Made by a program: the position numbers and the translations under genes. The notes beneath the pieces are model-generated. The model had not been told where the DNA came from and ran no database searches. It saw only the letters and a program-made list of their open reading frames with translations. A stretch of DNA of 64,000 nucleotides from an uncultured Winogradskyella sp. (GTDB taxonomy: Bacteria > Bacteroidota > Bacteroidia > Flavobacteriales > Flavobacteriaceae). The stretch lies in the NCBI RefSeq assembly GCF_947498005.1, contig NZ_CANMIW010000002.1:1-64000 (forward strand), given 5' to 3'. Positions 26,416 to 34,837 of the stretch are shown here, piece after piece (position 1 is the first letter of the stretch; each line of letters starts with the position of its first letter).

Positions 26416-27546
26416 ATGTCTCAAAACATGAAAACAAAAATGATGAATTTTAAAGTTCTTTTTTTATTAGTAATTATAAGTTTCTTTGGCTTTAATGCAA
26501 ATGCACAACGAGGTGTTAGAATAGGATATATTGATACAGAGTATATCTTGCAAAATGTACCAGAGTATCAAGAAGCTTCTGCGCAATTAGATAAAAAGGT
26601 ATTAGGATGGAAATCTGAAATAGAATCAAAACTAAATGTCATTGCTCAAAAGAAAAAGGAGTTAGATAACGAAAGTGTTCTTTTAACGAAAGAGTTATAT
26701 GACGAACGTTATGAAGATATCACTTATGAAGAAGCAGAGGTTTTAGATTATCAACAAAAGCGATTTGGACCAAATGGCGATTTAATGATACAGAAGCGTC
26801 AATTGATTGAGCCCATTCAAGATCAGATTTTTGCAGCTGTACAAGATATAGCAGAAACAGGTAAATATGATTTTGTGTTTGATAAATCAGCAGATGTTGT
26901 AATGCTATATTCAGCAGATCGCTATGATATTAGTGAGCGTGTTTTAAAAACGATTACAAGATCATCTAAACGCTCGCAAGCCAAAAGTAAAAAAGAACGT
27001 AAGGCTTTAGAGGAGGAGGAAGTTGTACCAGAAGTAAGTGAAGGTAAAGATGAACGTCAAAAAGCATTAGAAGAGCGTAAAGCTAAGCGTGAAGAACAAT
27101 TGGCAGCAGCAAGAGCAGAGCGTGAAAAAGCAGCAGAGGAAAGAAAAATAGCTCAGCAAGAATTAAGAGATAAAAAGAAAAAGGAAGCAGAAGAACGTCG
27201 CCAGAGTGCAATTGATAAGAGAAACGCGAGAACTGAAGCTGTAAATAAAAATACTGACACGAAAAAGGATTCGATATCAGATAAAAGTAAATCAGCAGTA
27301 AAAGTAGATAGTACCATGGCAAAAGGAATCGTTAAGAAAGATTCTTTGAGCGGCAAGACACCTAAAACACCAGCTGAAATAGCAGAAGCAAAACGTCTGC
27401 AAAAAATAAAAGAAAGAGAAGCACGCCAAAAAGCGTTAGAAGATAGAAAAAAGAAAATTTTAGAAGACCGTAAAAAAGCGAGAGAAGAACGTGAGAGGCA
27501 AGTTAGAAAGAATGACTCTATCGCTAAGGCTAAGAAAAATGACTAA
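26416..27546 (+). CDS. OmpH/Skp-family protein with long charged C-terminal extension
   Basis: 376 residues from the first ATG; ATGs at 26428 or 26440 give a more standard signal peptide (FLLVIISFFGFNANAQ). Residues about 30-185 are a Skp-like periplasmic chaperone domain (IGYIDTEYILQNVPEYQEASAQLDKKV). The remaining 190 residues are almost entirely Lys, Glu, Arg, Ala and Gln in E-R-K-x-R-E-type coiled-coil repeats, far longer than the normal Skp length of about 160-170. It is next to a regular-sized paralog and follows bamA, whose client proteins Skp carries. Confidence 0.85.
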   Translation: MSQNMKTKMMNFKVLFLLVIISFFGFNANAQRGVRIGYIDTEYILQNVPEYQEASAQLDKKVLGWKSEIESKLNVIAQKKKELDNESVLLTKELYDERYEDITYEEAEVLDYQQKRFGPNGDLMIQKRQLIEPIQDQIFAAVQDIAETGKYDFVFDKSADVVMLYSADRYDISERVLKTITRSSKRSQAKSKKERKALEEEEVVPEVSEGKDERQKALEERKAKREEQLAAARAEREKAAEERKIAQQELRDKKKKEAEERRQSAIDKRNARTEAVNKNTDTKKDSISDKSKSAVKVDSTMAKGIVKKDSLSGKTPKTPAEIAEAKRLQKIKEREARQKALEDRKKKILEDRKKAREERERQVRKNDSIAKAKKND

Positions 27547-27604
27547 ATAGTAAACAAACAACAAACAATAAATAATTTATAACACACAAATACACTTTAG
27601 AAAA

Positions 27605-28105
27605 ATGAAACATTTAAAAACATTATTATTTGCAGCAGTACTTTTTATTGGAGCTACTAGTTTTACATCAGCACAAAGTAAAATTGCACATATAAATAAG
27701 CAAGAGCTAATTAAGGCGATGCCAGAATATGCTTCAGCTCAAGCTGAGATTGAAAAATTAGGTAAAACCTATGAGGCAGAAATTCAAGGTTCTTACAAAG
27801 AATTAGACGCTAAATATAAGCAGTACAACTTAGAGGCAGAATCTAAGACGGAAGAAGAAAACTTAGCACGTATGCAAGAAGTTGAAACGATGAAGCAAAG
27901 TTTAGGTCAATACCAACAACAAGCGCAAAAGCAATTGCAAGAGAAAGAATTTAATCTTTTAAAGCCAATTGTAGAAAAAGCAGATAACGCTATCAAAGCA
28001 GTCGCTAAAGCTCAAGGTTTTCAATACGTTGTAGATGAAGCAATGCTTATCGTTGCAGATGGTAAAGATATCATGGCAGATGTAAAAAAGCAATTAGGAA
28101 TGTAA
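27605..28105 (+). CDS. OmpH/Skp-family periplasmic chaperone
   Basis: A 166-residue protein of ordinary Skp length. The signal peptide ends near SFTSAQ, and the mature part begins KIAHINKQELIKAMPEYASAQAEIEKL, matching the family's beta-strand and long alpha-helical tentacle layout. It would bind unfolded outer-membrane proteins in the periplasm and hand them to BamA. It lies 58 bp after the larger paralog and ends before a strong terminator. Confidence 0.9.
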   Translation: MKHLKTLLFAAVLFIGATSFTSAQSKIAHINKQELIKAMPEYASAQAEIEKLGKTYEAEIQGSYKELDAKYKQYNLEAESKTEEENLARMQEVETMKQSLGQYQQQAQKQLQEKEFNLLKPIVEKADNAIKAVAKAQGFQYVVDEAMLIVADGKDIMADVKKQLGM

Positions 28106-28130
28106 TCCTAAGTTAAAATAAATAATTAGA

Positions 28131-28157
28131 AAGTCGCTTATTGTTAAGCGACTTTTT
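28131..28157 (+). terminator. intrinsic terminator after ompH
   Basis: Perfect 10-bp stem AAGTCGCTTA / TAAGCGACTT with a TTGT loop (28131-28154), then a T run. Its T tail merges with the -7 box of murI. Confidence 0.9.
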
Positions 28158-28164
28158 ATTTTTG
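28157..28164 (+). promoter_or_regulatory. candidate murI -7 element TATTTTTG, possibly leaderless
   Basis: Exact TAnnTTTG match ending only 6 bp before the murI ATG at 28170. If used, transcription would begin at or next to the start codon. It overlaps the tail of the terminator. No good -33 TTG is visible. Confidence 0.4.
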
Positions 28165-28169
28165 TAATA

Positions 28170-28949
28170 ATGAGTAAAAAACCTATCGGTATATTCGATT
28201 CTGGAATTGGAGGTACATCTATCTTCAAAGAAATCCATGCCTTGTTACCAAACGAGAATTGTTTTTATTTGGCAGATAGTAAAAATGCACCTTATGGAGA
28301 TAAATCTAAGGATCAAATACTTCAACTCAGTATTAAAAACACAGAATACCTAATAGCTAAAGAGTGCAAAATTATTGTGGTTGCCTGTAATACAGCTACA
28401 ACAAATGCTATAAATTATTTAAGGGAAAATTACAATATTCCATTTATAGGTATAGAACCAGCTATTAAGCCAGCTGCTTTAAATACACAGACTAAAGCAG
28501 TCGGTATTTTAGCGACTAAAGGAACACTAAGCAGTCAGCTTTTTCATAAAACAACGGACTTGTATGCTTCAGGAATAAAAGTGATAGAACAGGTTGGTGA
28601 AGGTATTGTGCCATTAATAGAAGAAGATAAAGTAGGTACAAAAGAAATGCTACTGCTTTTAGAAAAGTATTTAGAACCAATGTTAAAGCAGAATATAGAT
28701 TATTTGGTTCTAGGATGCACACATTATCCTTACCTGATTCCTATGCTAACCAAAATGCTTCCTAGTACAGTTAAAATTATAGATTCTGGTCTTGCTGTAG
28801 CAAAACAAACACAATCTGTATTGTCTGCTCATAATTTATTGAATGATTCTGAAGCGAAACCAAATATTAATCTATTCTCTAACGGTAATGTTGCAGTTTT
28901 AAATTCTATTCTAGATCATAAATTCAATGCTTCTTTTTTGGAATTCTAG
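28170..28949 (+). CDS. murI: glutamate racemase
   Basis: A 259-residue enzyme that makes D-glutamate for peptidoglycan. The N-terminal motif IGIFDSGIGG carries Asp10 and Ser11; the two catalytic cysteines are Cys73 in VACNTATTNA and Cys183 in LGCTHYPYL. Length and order fit the family. It closes the conserved envelope block and lies just after the ompH terminator. Confidence 0.96.
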   Translation: MSKKPIGIFDSGIGGTSIFKEIHALLPNENCFYLADSKNAPYGDKSKDQILQLSIKNTEYLIAKECKIIVVACNTATTNAINYLRENYNIPFIGIEPAIKPAALNTQTKAVGILATKGTLSSQLFHKTTDLYASGIKVIEQVGEGIVPLIEEDKVGTKEMLLLLEKYLEPMLKQNIDYLVLGCTHYPYLIPMLTKMLPSTVKIIDSGLAVAKQTQSVLSAHNLLNDSEAKPNINLFSNGNVAVLNSILDHKFNASFLEF

Positions 28950-28982
28950 TAAGGAATTATCATATGGTTGCACTAAGGTAGC

Positions 28983-29330
28983 ATGAAATTACTTTTTATT
29001 TACAATGCTAATTCTGGGAAATTAAACGCTTTGTTTCATGTAGGTCATAAATTAATTAGCCCTTCAACATATAATTGTCGCTTATGTACATTAACGCATG
29101 ATGTGTTTTCAGAAAACTCAACCTGGAAAAATTTTAGATCTCAAAGCCCTTTTGACATGGAGTTTTATCACAAAGATGAATTTGAATCTAAGTTTCCAAA
29201 CGTTAAGATGCTTTATCCTACAATTTTAAAATTAAATGGTAATGAAATTTCAACAGTTTTAAGTGCGGATGTGTTAAATGAAATTTCAGATATTGAAGTT
29301 CTAATAGAACGTTTAAAACAAAGTTTTTAA
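28983..29330 (+). CDS. conserved small protein of unknown function with a CxxC motif
   Basis: A 115-residue soluble protein without signal peptide or membrane segment. It starts MKLLFIYNANSGKLNALFHVGHKLISPS and contains CRLC near residue 33, followed by a hydrophilic body and a final helix (VLIERLKQSF). The CxxC could bind metal or be redox-active. It lies 33 bp after murI on the same strand and is convergent with the next gene. I do not recognise a named family and do not assign a function. Confidence 0.6.
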   Translation: MKLLFIYNANSGKLNALFHVGHKLISPSTYNCRLCTLTHDVFSENSTWKNFRSQSPFDMEFYHKDEFESKFPNVKMLYPTILKLNGNEISTVLSADVLNEISDIEVLIERLKQSF

Positions 29331-29336
29331 GTACTA

Positions 29337-29849
29337 CTACTTAAACCAACCAGAGTATTTTACATAGTTGTTAGCAATTCTATCTATTTCCCCTGAGATC
29401 AATTCCTTACTAATGTCTTTAACTTTTTTTGCTGGTACACCAGCATAAATGCTCCCAGATTCTACAATTGTATTTTTCGTGACTACAGCACCTGCAGCAA
29501 TGATACTGTTGCTTTCTATAATGCAATCGTCCATAATAATACTGCCCATACCAACAAGTACATTATCTTTAATGGTACAACCATGTACAATAGCATTATG
29601 TCCTATAGAAACATTATTACCAATGGTCGTAGGAGATTTTTCATAGGTAGCATGGATAACTGCACCATCTTGAATATTAACTTTATTACCCATCTTTATA
29701 AAATGAACATCGCCTCGTATTACAGCATTAAACCAAACACTACATTGTTCTCCTAGGGAGACTTCTCCAACTATAGTTGCATTTTCAGCAACGTAACAAT
29801 CTTCAGGGATTTGAGGTTGTTTTCCTCTAACAGCTTTAATAATTGGCAT
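29337..29849 (-). CDS. gamma-class carbonic anhydrase-like left-handed beta-helix protein
   Basis: A 170-residue protein made of hexapeptide repeats (VSLGEQ, VWFNAVIRGDV, VNIQDGAVI, VSIGHNAIVHGC, VLVGMGSIIMDD) that form a left-handed beta helix. Three histidines in the positions that bind zinc in gamma-carbonic anhydrases are present (His66, His84, His89). It resembles the PaaY/YrdA group; carbonic anhydrase activity is plausible but not certain. The catalytic acidic loop of the archaeal Cam enzyme is not evident. Confidence 0.85.
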   Translation of the reverse strand: MPIIKAVRGKQPQIPEDCYVAENATIVGEVSLGEQCSVWFNAVIRGDVHFIKMGNKVNIQDGAVIHATYEKSPTTIGNNVSIGHNAIVHGCTIKDNVLVGMGSIIMDDCIIESNSIIAAGAVVTKNTIVESGSIYAGVPAKKVKDISKELISGEIDRIANNYVKYSGWFK

Positions 29850-29925
29850 ATAAAATTATGATTTTAAATTTTTAGCACTTCAAGATAAAATGAAATGTTT
29901 AGAAAAACTGAAATTAAAGCATAAA

Positions 29926-29953
29926 AAAAGAGTAGCACAAAGGCTACTCTTTT
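29926..29953 (-). terminator. intrinsic terminator of rpsU
   Basis: Perfect 11-bp stem AAAAGAGTAGC / GCTACTCTTTT (29926-29936, 29943-29953) with a 6-nt loop and flanking A/T runs. It lies 25 bp after the rpsU stop on the minus strand. Confidence 0.88.
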
Positions 29954-29978
29954 ATAAAAACTTTATAAATGAGAAAAA

Positions 29979-30173
29979 CTATACGTTTTCAGCGTCTCTT
30001 AAACCCTGAATATATTCAGCTTTCTGAATTTCTCTTCTTCTCTTTACAGAAGGCTTAGTGAAATAACGAGACTCTCTAAGGTTTTGCATAATTTGCACAT
30101 TTCTGTGTTTACGCTTATAACGCTTAAGTGCACGTTCTATATTTTCTCCTTCTTTGATTTCGATTTTAATCAT
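29979..30173 (-). CDS. rpsU: 30S ribosomal protein S21
   Basis: 64 residues from the ATG at 30173 (MIKIEIKEGENIERALKRYKRK), the canonical S21 start; an 11-residue upstream extension is rejected. The basic middle (KRKHRNVQ, FTKPSVKRRREIQKAEYIQ) is the rRNA-binding part. S21 helps the 30S subunit recognise mRNA near the anti-Shine-Dalgarno region; in Bacteroidota it helps hide that region, in keeping with the weak SD sequences in this window. rpoD lies 100 bp upstream. Confidence 0.95.
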   Translation of the reverse strand: MIKIEIKEGENIERALKRYKRKHRNVQIMQNLRESRYFTKPSVKRRREIQKAEYIQGLRDAENV

Positions 30174-30214
30174 TATCGATATATTTTTGTTAACTAATTC
30201 TTGCAAATGGTCGG

Positions 30215-30222
30215 CAAATATA
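30215..30222 (-). promoter_or_regulatory. candidate rpsU -7 element TATATTTG
   Basis: Exact TAnnTTTG match on the minus strand, about 42 bp before the rpsU ATG. The -33 element is unclear. Confidence 0.4.
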
Positions 30223-30273
30223 TGCTAACTATTTGAGAATAAAAAATTAAATTAATGTTTTAGATATTTATTT

Positions 30274-31137
30274 TTAACCTAAATACGTTTTTAAGATTTT
30301 ACTCTTACTTGCATGTCTTAATCTACGGATACCTTTTTCTCTAATTTGTCTAACTCTTTCTCTGGTTAAATCATAGATACTTCCAATTTCTTCTAAAGTC
30401 ATTGGTGGTTGATCGCCTATTCCAAAGTTTAAACGAATAACATCACTTTCCTTTTGAGTTAACGTCTCTAATGCACGTTCTACTTCTGTATTTAAAGATT
30501 CTTTCATTAAATCTTTATCAGGTCTTGGTGATTCGCCAGAACTAACTACATCATATAAACTAAACGTTTCGCCATCTTTTAATGGTGCATCCATTGATAG
30601 GTGACGTCCTGAATTTTTCATAGACTGCTTTACCTCACGTTCGCTAATGTCTAACTCACGTGCAATCTCATCTGCATTAGGTGGTCTTTGGTTTATTTGC
30701 TCTAAGTGAGAAAATGCCTTATTAATCTTATTAATTGTACCAATTTTATTTAATGGTAAACGTACAATACGCGATTGTTCTGCTAAAGCTTGTAAAATAG
30801 CTTGTCTAATCCACCATACAGCATAAGAAATAAACTTAAAACCTCTAGTTTCATCAAAACGTTTAGCTGCTTTTACTAAACCAGCATTACCTTCATTAAT
30901 TAAATCTGGTAATTTTAATCCTTGATTTTGGTATTGTTTTGCAACAGATACAACAAACCTTAAGTTGGCTGTTGTTAATTTGTCTAATGCTGCTTGATCA
31001 CCGTTTCTGATAAGTTGTGCTAACTCCACTTCTTCATCTGCGGTAATCAATGGAATTTTACTAATGTCTTGTAGATATTTATCTAAAGACTTATCTTCTC
31101 TATTGGTTACCTGCTTGGTGATTTTTAACTGCCTCAT
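30274..31137 (-). CDS. rpoD: primary RNA polymerase sigma factor
   Basis: A 287-residue sigma-70 factor. Region 1.2 ([17 protein letters not shown]), region 2 ([34 protein letters not shown] and [14 protein letters not shown]), region 3 ([14 protein letters not shown]) and region 4 ([14 protein letters not shown] ... [21 protein letters not shown]) are all present. Region 1.1 is absent, as is normal for the short primary sigma factors of Bacteroidota, which recognise the TTG/TAnnTTTG promoters seen here. Confidence 0.95.
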   Translation of the reverse strand: MRQLKITKQVTNREDKSLDKYLQDISKIPLITADEEVELAQLIRNGDQAALDKLTTANLRFVVSVAKQYQNQGLKLPDLINEGNAGLVKAAKRFDETRGFKFISYAVWWIRQAILQALAEQSRIVRLPLNKIGTINKINKAFSHLEQINQRPPNADEIARELDISEREVKQSMKNSGRHLSMDAPLKDGETFSLYDVVSSGESPRPDKDLMKESLNTEVERALETLTQKESDVIRLNFGIGDQPPMTLEEIGSIYDLTRERVRQIREKGIRRLRHASKSKILKTYLG

Positions 31138-31253
31138 ATATACTTTTTAATATTTAGTGAACCTACATTATAACGTAATAATTAAGAATTCCAAATTATT
31201 TAATGATTATTAACTTATTTTTATAAAATAAATGCAATTTTAACGATTAACGG

Positions 31254-33950
31254 TTAGTTTTTGGTGGAATCTTGTGCTTTTGAGTCTTCAGTTTTCTTTT
31301 TGCCTCCTAGAAGACCACCCAAAATATTACTTACGCCCTCTTTAACTTTATCAGTTGCTTCTTGCTTTGTAGTTTCTTCTTTTGTGGGTGTATCAGTAGT
31401 TGTAGAGTCGGTTTCTTTGGTATTTGTATTTCCGCCTAAAAGTCCGCCTATTAAATCGGTAACCTTATCTTTTCCTGTGTTAATTAATTTTTGTTTTTCA
31501 ATCTCAATTAATTGCTTTGTTAAGTTGGTAACACCAGAAGTTAAATCCGTCTGTATATTAGGACTAGTAAATGTACCACCAATATTAGCCGTAACCGGAA
31601 TGGTTAAATTAGTCACTTCGCTATCATCAATCTTACCTATTAACTGATTAACATCACTACCTAAATACTTTGCTGGTACTTGAAGTACTGCATTATAATT
31701 CATGGTGTTTGAAAAACTATGAGAACCAGAAACTTCAATAGGAATGTCCTTATAATTTATGGTAAATGGTTTTACAGACACTTGTCCGTTTTCAAAACTT
31801 AATTTTGTTTTAAGGTCTTTAAGGTCTAATTTACTGAAATCTATAAAATCTAATTTACTATCTAAATTAGAAAGTAGTGGACTACTATCAGCATCAATAT
31901 TATTAGTTAATATATCTGCGATAGCACTACCAGAAATAGAACTTAAATCTGGCGAAAAACTACTGTCTAATAAACCGCTAACATCTATTGTAGAATTTAA
32001 TTTTCCTTGTAATACTTTGGCAATTGGTGCTAAAGCTTTTAACATATCTAAATCTTTAAAGGATTGAGAAATATCAAAATTTTGCATGGCTAAACTCATA
32101 TCAAAAGCAGGTTGAGCCTCTTTTGTAGATACATTACCAGATAATCCTAATTGACCATTAAAAATATCAGTAGTCATGTTTTTAAGGGTTGCAGTTTGGT
32201 CTTTTATTAATAACTGTCCTTTTACATTTTTTAGATTTAAATTATCATAAATAACTGTTTTTGCATTAGCTGTTATGGTACAATCTAAAAAATCTGGAAT
32301 CTTCAACGATTCGGTTGTTGATGTGGTTTCAGAAGGTGTTTTATTTGTATCTGTTGTTTCAGCTGATGGTTCTTCCTCGGACATAAAATCTGAAAGCGCA
32401 AACGTGTTAGAAGTCAAGTTAAAATTTCCTTCTAATTTTTTGTCGCTTAACAAAAAACCTAATAAATTATTAATGGTTCCTGTGGCTGAAAAATCACTTT
32501 TTCCGGTTAATGCATCAAAACTATTTAGACTTACCGTTCCTGGTTTAAAAGATAAATCCGCTGTATTTATTTGCACAGGATTTATAATGTCTTCCGAAGA
32601 AAATATAAAATTACTCATCGACACATTACCTGTGTTTTTAATACGTTGGTAAGCATTAGTTTCAAGAGCATTCATATCAAAAGAGGTATTGATGTTTGCT
32701 TTTAAAATACCACTCAATTCATCTTCTAATTCAACAGGATACGCTTTAGTAATGTTTGCTAAATTTAAAACACCATCGAGTTTAGCATCGATTTGTTGAT
32801 TTGTAGTTAGGTTTTTTACATGAATTTCGGACTTAAAAGAATCGTCATCAATCTGAAAATTAAGCTTATCAATATTTACAAATGTATCATCAATATTTCC
32901 AGTTGTGTTTTTTACAGAGGCATCAATGGCAATATTTCTGACACTTTTTGGAAGGTCTGGATATTTAAAAGATGCATTAGTTGAGTTTAAATTAATATCC
33001 AAAGTGGGAATTGTTTCTTCTGAAACCAATCCTTTTATAATTCCATTTACGGTAAAGTTTCCTGTGGTGCTTACATTCTCAACATCCTTAGCATAAGCTT
33101 TTGGTATTACTGCTAAAAAATCTTTAAATGAAGCTTCCGGATTTTTAAACGTAATATCCATTTGTTGTCCGGCTTCAACCATTTGTATATAACCATCAAA
33201 CTCTAAAGGCAATGCGTTTATATAACCTTTATTTTCTTTAAAGGTGTATTTTTCTTGTTCTAAATCTAAATCTATAAGCGCATCTAATTTTATGCTGTTA
33301 TTGCTTAAATATTCAGTGCTATCCATTGCAAAAGTTATGTTTGCTTCTGTGTTGGTGTCTAATTGCGAAGTACCACCAGAGAAAATACCTGTTCCGTCGT
33401 GATTAATTTCTGTGAGGTAAAATTTTAAATCGGAAGTGTCATCTATATATGTAAAAGCGCTATTATTTAATTCGTAATGGTCAATGTCAAAACTAAAACC
33501 TGCAGCACTCTCTGTTTCTGTTGTCGTGGTTGTTTCTGCTGTATCACTTTCTTTTACAATATCATAGTTTACAGCACCTGTTTTATTGGTTTTTATAACT
33601 AGCAGAAGCTCGTCTGCTATGATTTCGTTAATTTCTAAAGGGTCTTCAGTTCCGTTTAATAATTGAGTCATTCCCATTTCAAACGATAATGATTTTGCAA
33701 TCACTAAGTTTTCGCCCTCAAAAGGTGCTCTGTTTGTAATTTTTAAATTTTCTACGCTCACTTCGGCTTTAGGAAAACTACTAATTAAGCTCAAGCTAAT
33801 ATCATCAAAGGATAAGTCTGCGTCTAAATTTTCATCGGCATAATTCTGAACAATAGTGTCGATTTTAGATTCTAAAACAAATGGTATAGCGATAAGAATT
33901 GCAATGAAAATAAGTAATACAATTCCGATAATTTTTAAAAATTTCTTCAT
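31254..33950 (-). CDS. AsmA family protein
   Basis: An 898-residue protein anchored by one N-terminal helix (IIGIVLLIFIAILIAIPFVL). The N-terminal AsmA domain (DLSFDDISLSLISSFPKAEVSVENLKI) leads into long beta-groove repeats, with the AsmA_2 C-terminal region at about 560-830. AsmA-like proteins are bridge-type lipid carriers between the inner and outer membranes. The final 70 residues are low complexity (Thr, Lys, Glu; GGLLGG repeated twice). Smaller low-complexity insertions (DTAETTTTTETES, SAETTDTNKTPSETT) are also visible. Confidence 0.88.
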   Translation of the reverse strand: MKKFLKIIGIVLLIFIAILIAIPFVLESKIDTIVQNYADENLDADLSFDDISLSLISSFPKAEVSVENLKITNRAPFEGENLVIAKSLSFEMGMTQLLNGTEDPLEINEIIADELLLVIKTNKTGAVNYDIVKESDTAETTTTTETESAAGFSFDIDHYELNNSAFTYIDDTSDLKFYLTEINHDGTGIFSGGTSQLDTNTEANITFAMDSTEYLSNNSIKLDALIDLDLEQEKYTFKENKGYINALPLEFDGYIQMVEAGQQMDITFKNPEASFKDFLAVIPKAYAKDVENVSTTGNFTVNGIIKGLVSEETIPTLDINLNSTNASFKYPDLPKSVRNIAIDASVKNTTGNIDDTFVNIDKLNFQIDDDSFKSEIHVKNLTTNQQIDAKLDGVLNLANITKAYPVELEDELSGILKANINTSFDMNALETNAYQRIKNTGNVSMSNFIFSSEDIINPVQINTADLSFKPGTVSLNSFDALTGKSDFSATGTINNLLGFLLSDKKLEGNFNLTSNTFALSDFMSEEEPSAETTDTNKTPSETTSTTESLKIPDFLDCTITANAKTVIYDNLNLKNVKGQLLIKDQTATLKNMTTDIFNGQLGLSGNVSTKEAQPAFDMSLAMQNFDISQSFKDLDMLKALAPIAKVLQGKLNSTIDVSGLLDSSFSPDLSSISGSAIADILTNNIDADSSPLLSNLDSKLDFIDFSKLDLKDLKTKLSFENGQVSVKPFTINYKDIPIEVSGSHSFSNTMNYNAVLQVPAKYLGSDVNQLIGKIDDSEVTNLTIPVTANIGGTFTSPNIQTDLTSGVTNLTKQLIEIEKQKLINTGKDKVTDLIGGLLGGNTNTKETDSTTTDTPTKEETTKQEATDKVKEGVSNILGGLLGGKKKTEDSKAQDSTKN

Positions 33951-34060
33951 AAGGTTTTATTGTGCTTTTAAACAGCGTCTTTATATGATATACGCAAATT
34001 TCTGTATAAAAGTTGCTGCGGTTGTCAAGTTTAAGAAGATTTTAATGTTTTGTTTAACCG

Positions 34061-34765
34061 TTACAGTAAATTTATTTCCTCATTTACTTTTAGTTTAAAA
34101 CGTTTTTTAAATAGAAACACACCAAGGTATAAAAATGGTGTATCTAAAAATGCAATTAAAACTTTGAACAGAAAGCCGCTAATAAGTAAGCCTTTAAAGT
34201 TTTCCCATGGTATAATTCCGAAACTACACAGTAAAATAAGTATAGTAAAAGTGTCTACAAATTGCGAAAACCATGTAGAAAAATTATTACGAAGCCACAG
34301 ATGTTTGCCTTTGGTTAAGCGTTTCCAGAAATGATAAATCTGAATATCTACAAATTGCGCAAACAAATAAGTAACCATACTCGCAAAAACAGCGAGCGAT
34401 GTGTTACCAAACACCAATTTAAATGTGCTGTCGTCTACATAAGACCACGTTGTGGCTGGAACGTTTGAAGCTGTGTAAATAATTAATAACGAGAATAATG
34501 AGGCGAATATACCCACAACCACAATGTCATTGGCTCGTTTTTTGCCGTAAATCTCACTGATTAAATCGGTAATAAGAAAGGTGATAGGATACGGTAAAAT
34601 ACCCACTGAAATTTCGAATAATTTAGAGCCAAATATCTCAATATCAAAAGGGTGCCAATAAAAGAATTTTTGAAAAATTAAATTTGAAACCACAAGTGAT
34701 GTGATAAAAAGTCCACCAAGTAAAAAGTAAATACGTTGTGCTAAAAGCTTGTCTTTTAATGACAT
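34061..34765 (-). CDS. queuosine precursor transporter (YhhQ/VUT family)
   Basis: A 234-residue integral membrane protein with six or so transmembrane helices. The family signatures are FLITDLISEIYGKKRANDIVVVG, and FVDIQIYHFWKRLTKGKHLWLRNNFSTWFSQFVDTFTI with the conserved N-x-S-T/Q-x-x-D pattern. It imports preQ0/preQ1 for queuosine modification of tRNA. It is divergent from folK-dNK. Confidence 0.92.
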   Translation of the reverse strand: MSLKDKLLAQRIYFLLGGLFITSLVVSNLIFQKFFYWHPFDIEIFGSKLFEISVGILPYPITFLITDLISEIYGKKRANDIVVVGIFASLFSLLIIYTASNVPATTWSYVDDSTFKLVFGNTSLAVFASMVTYLFAQFVDIQIYHFWKRLTKGKHLWLRNNFSTWFSQFVDTFTILILLCSFGIIPWENFKGLLISGFLFKVLIAFLDTPFLYLGVFLFKKRFKLKVNEEINLL

Positions 34766-34837
34766 TGAAAATGGTTAATAAATAGTTTCCTTAAAGGTAA
34801 AGTTATAAAAATTGTTTTAGTTATTTTGTTGTTTCAA

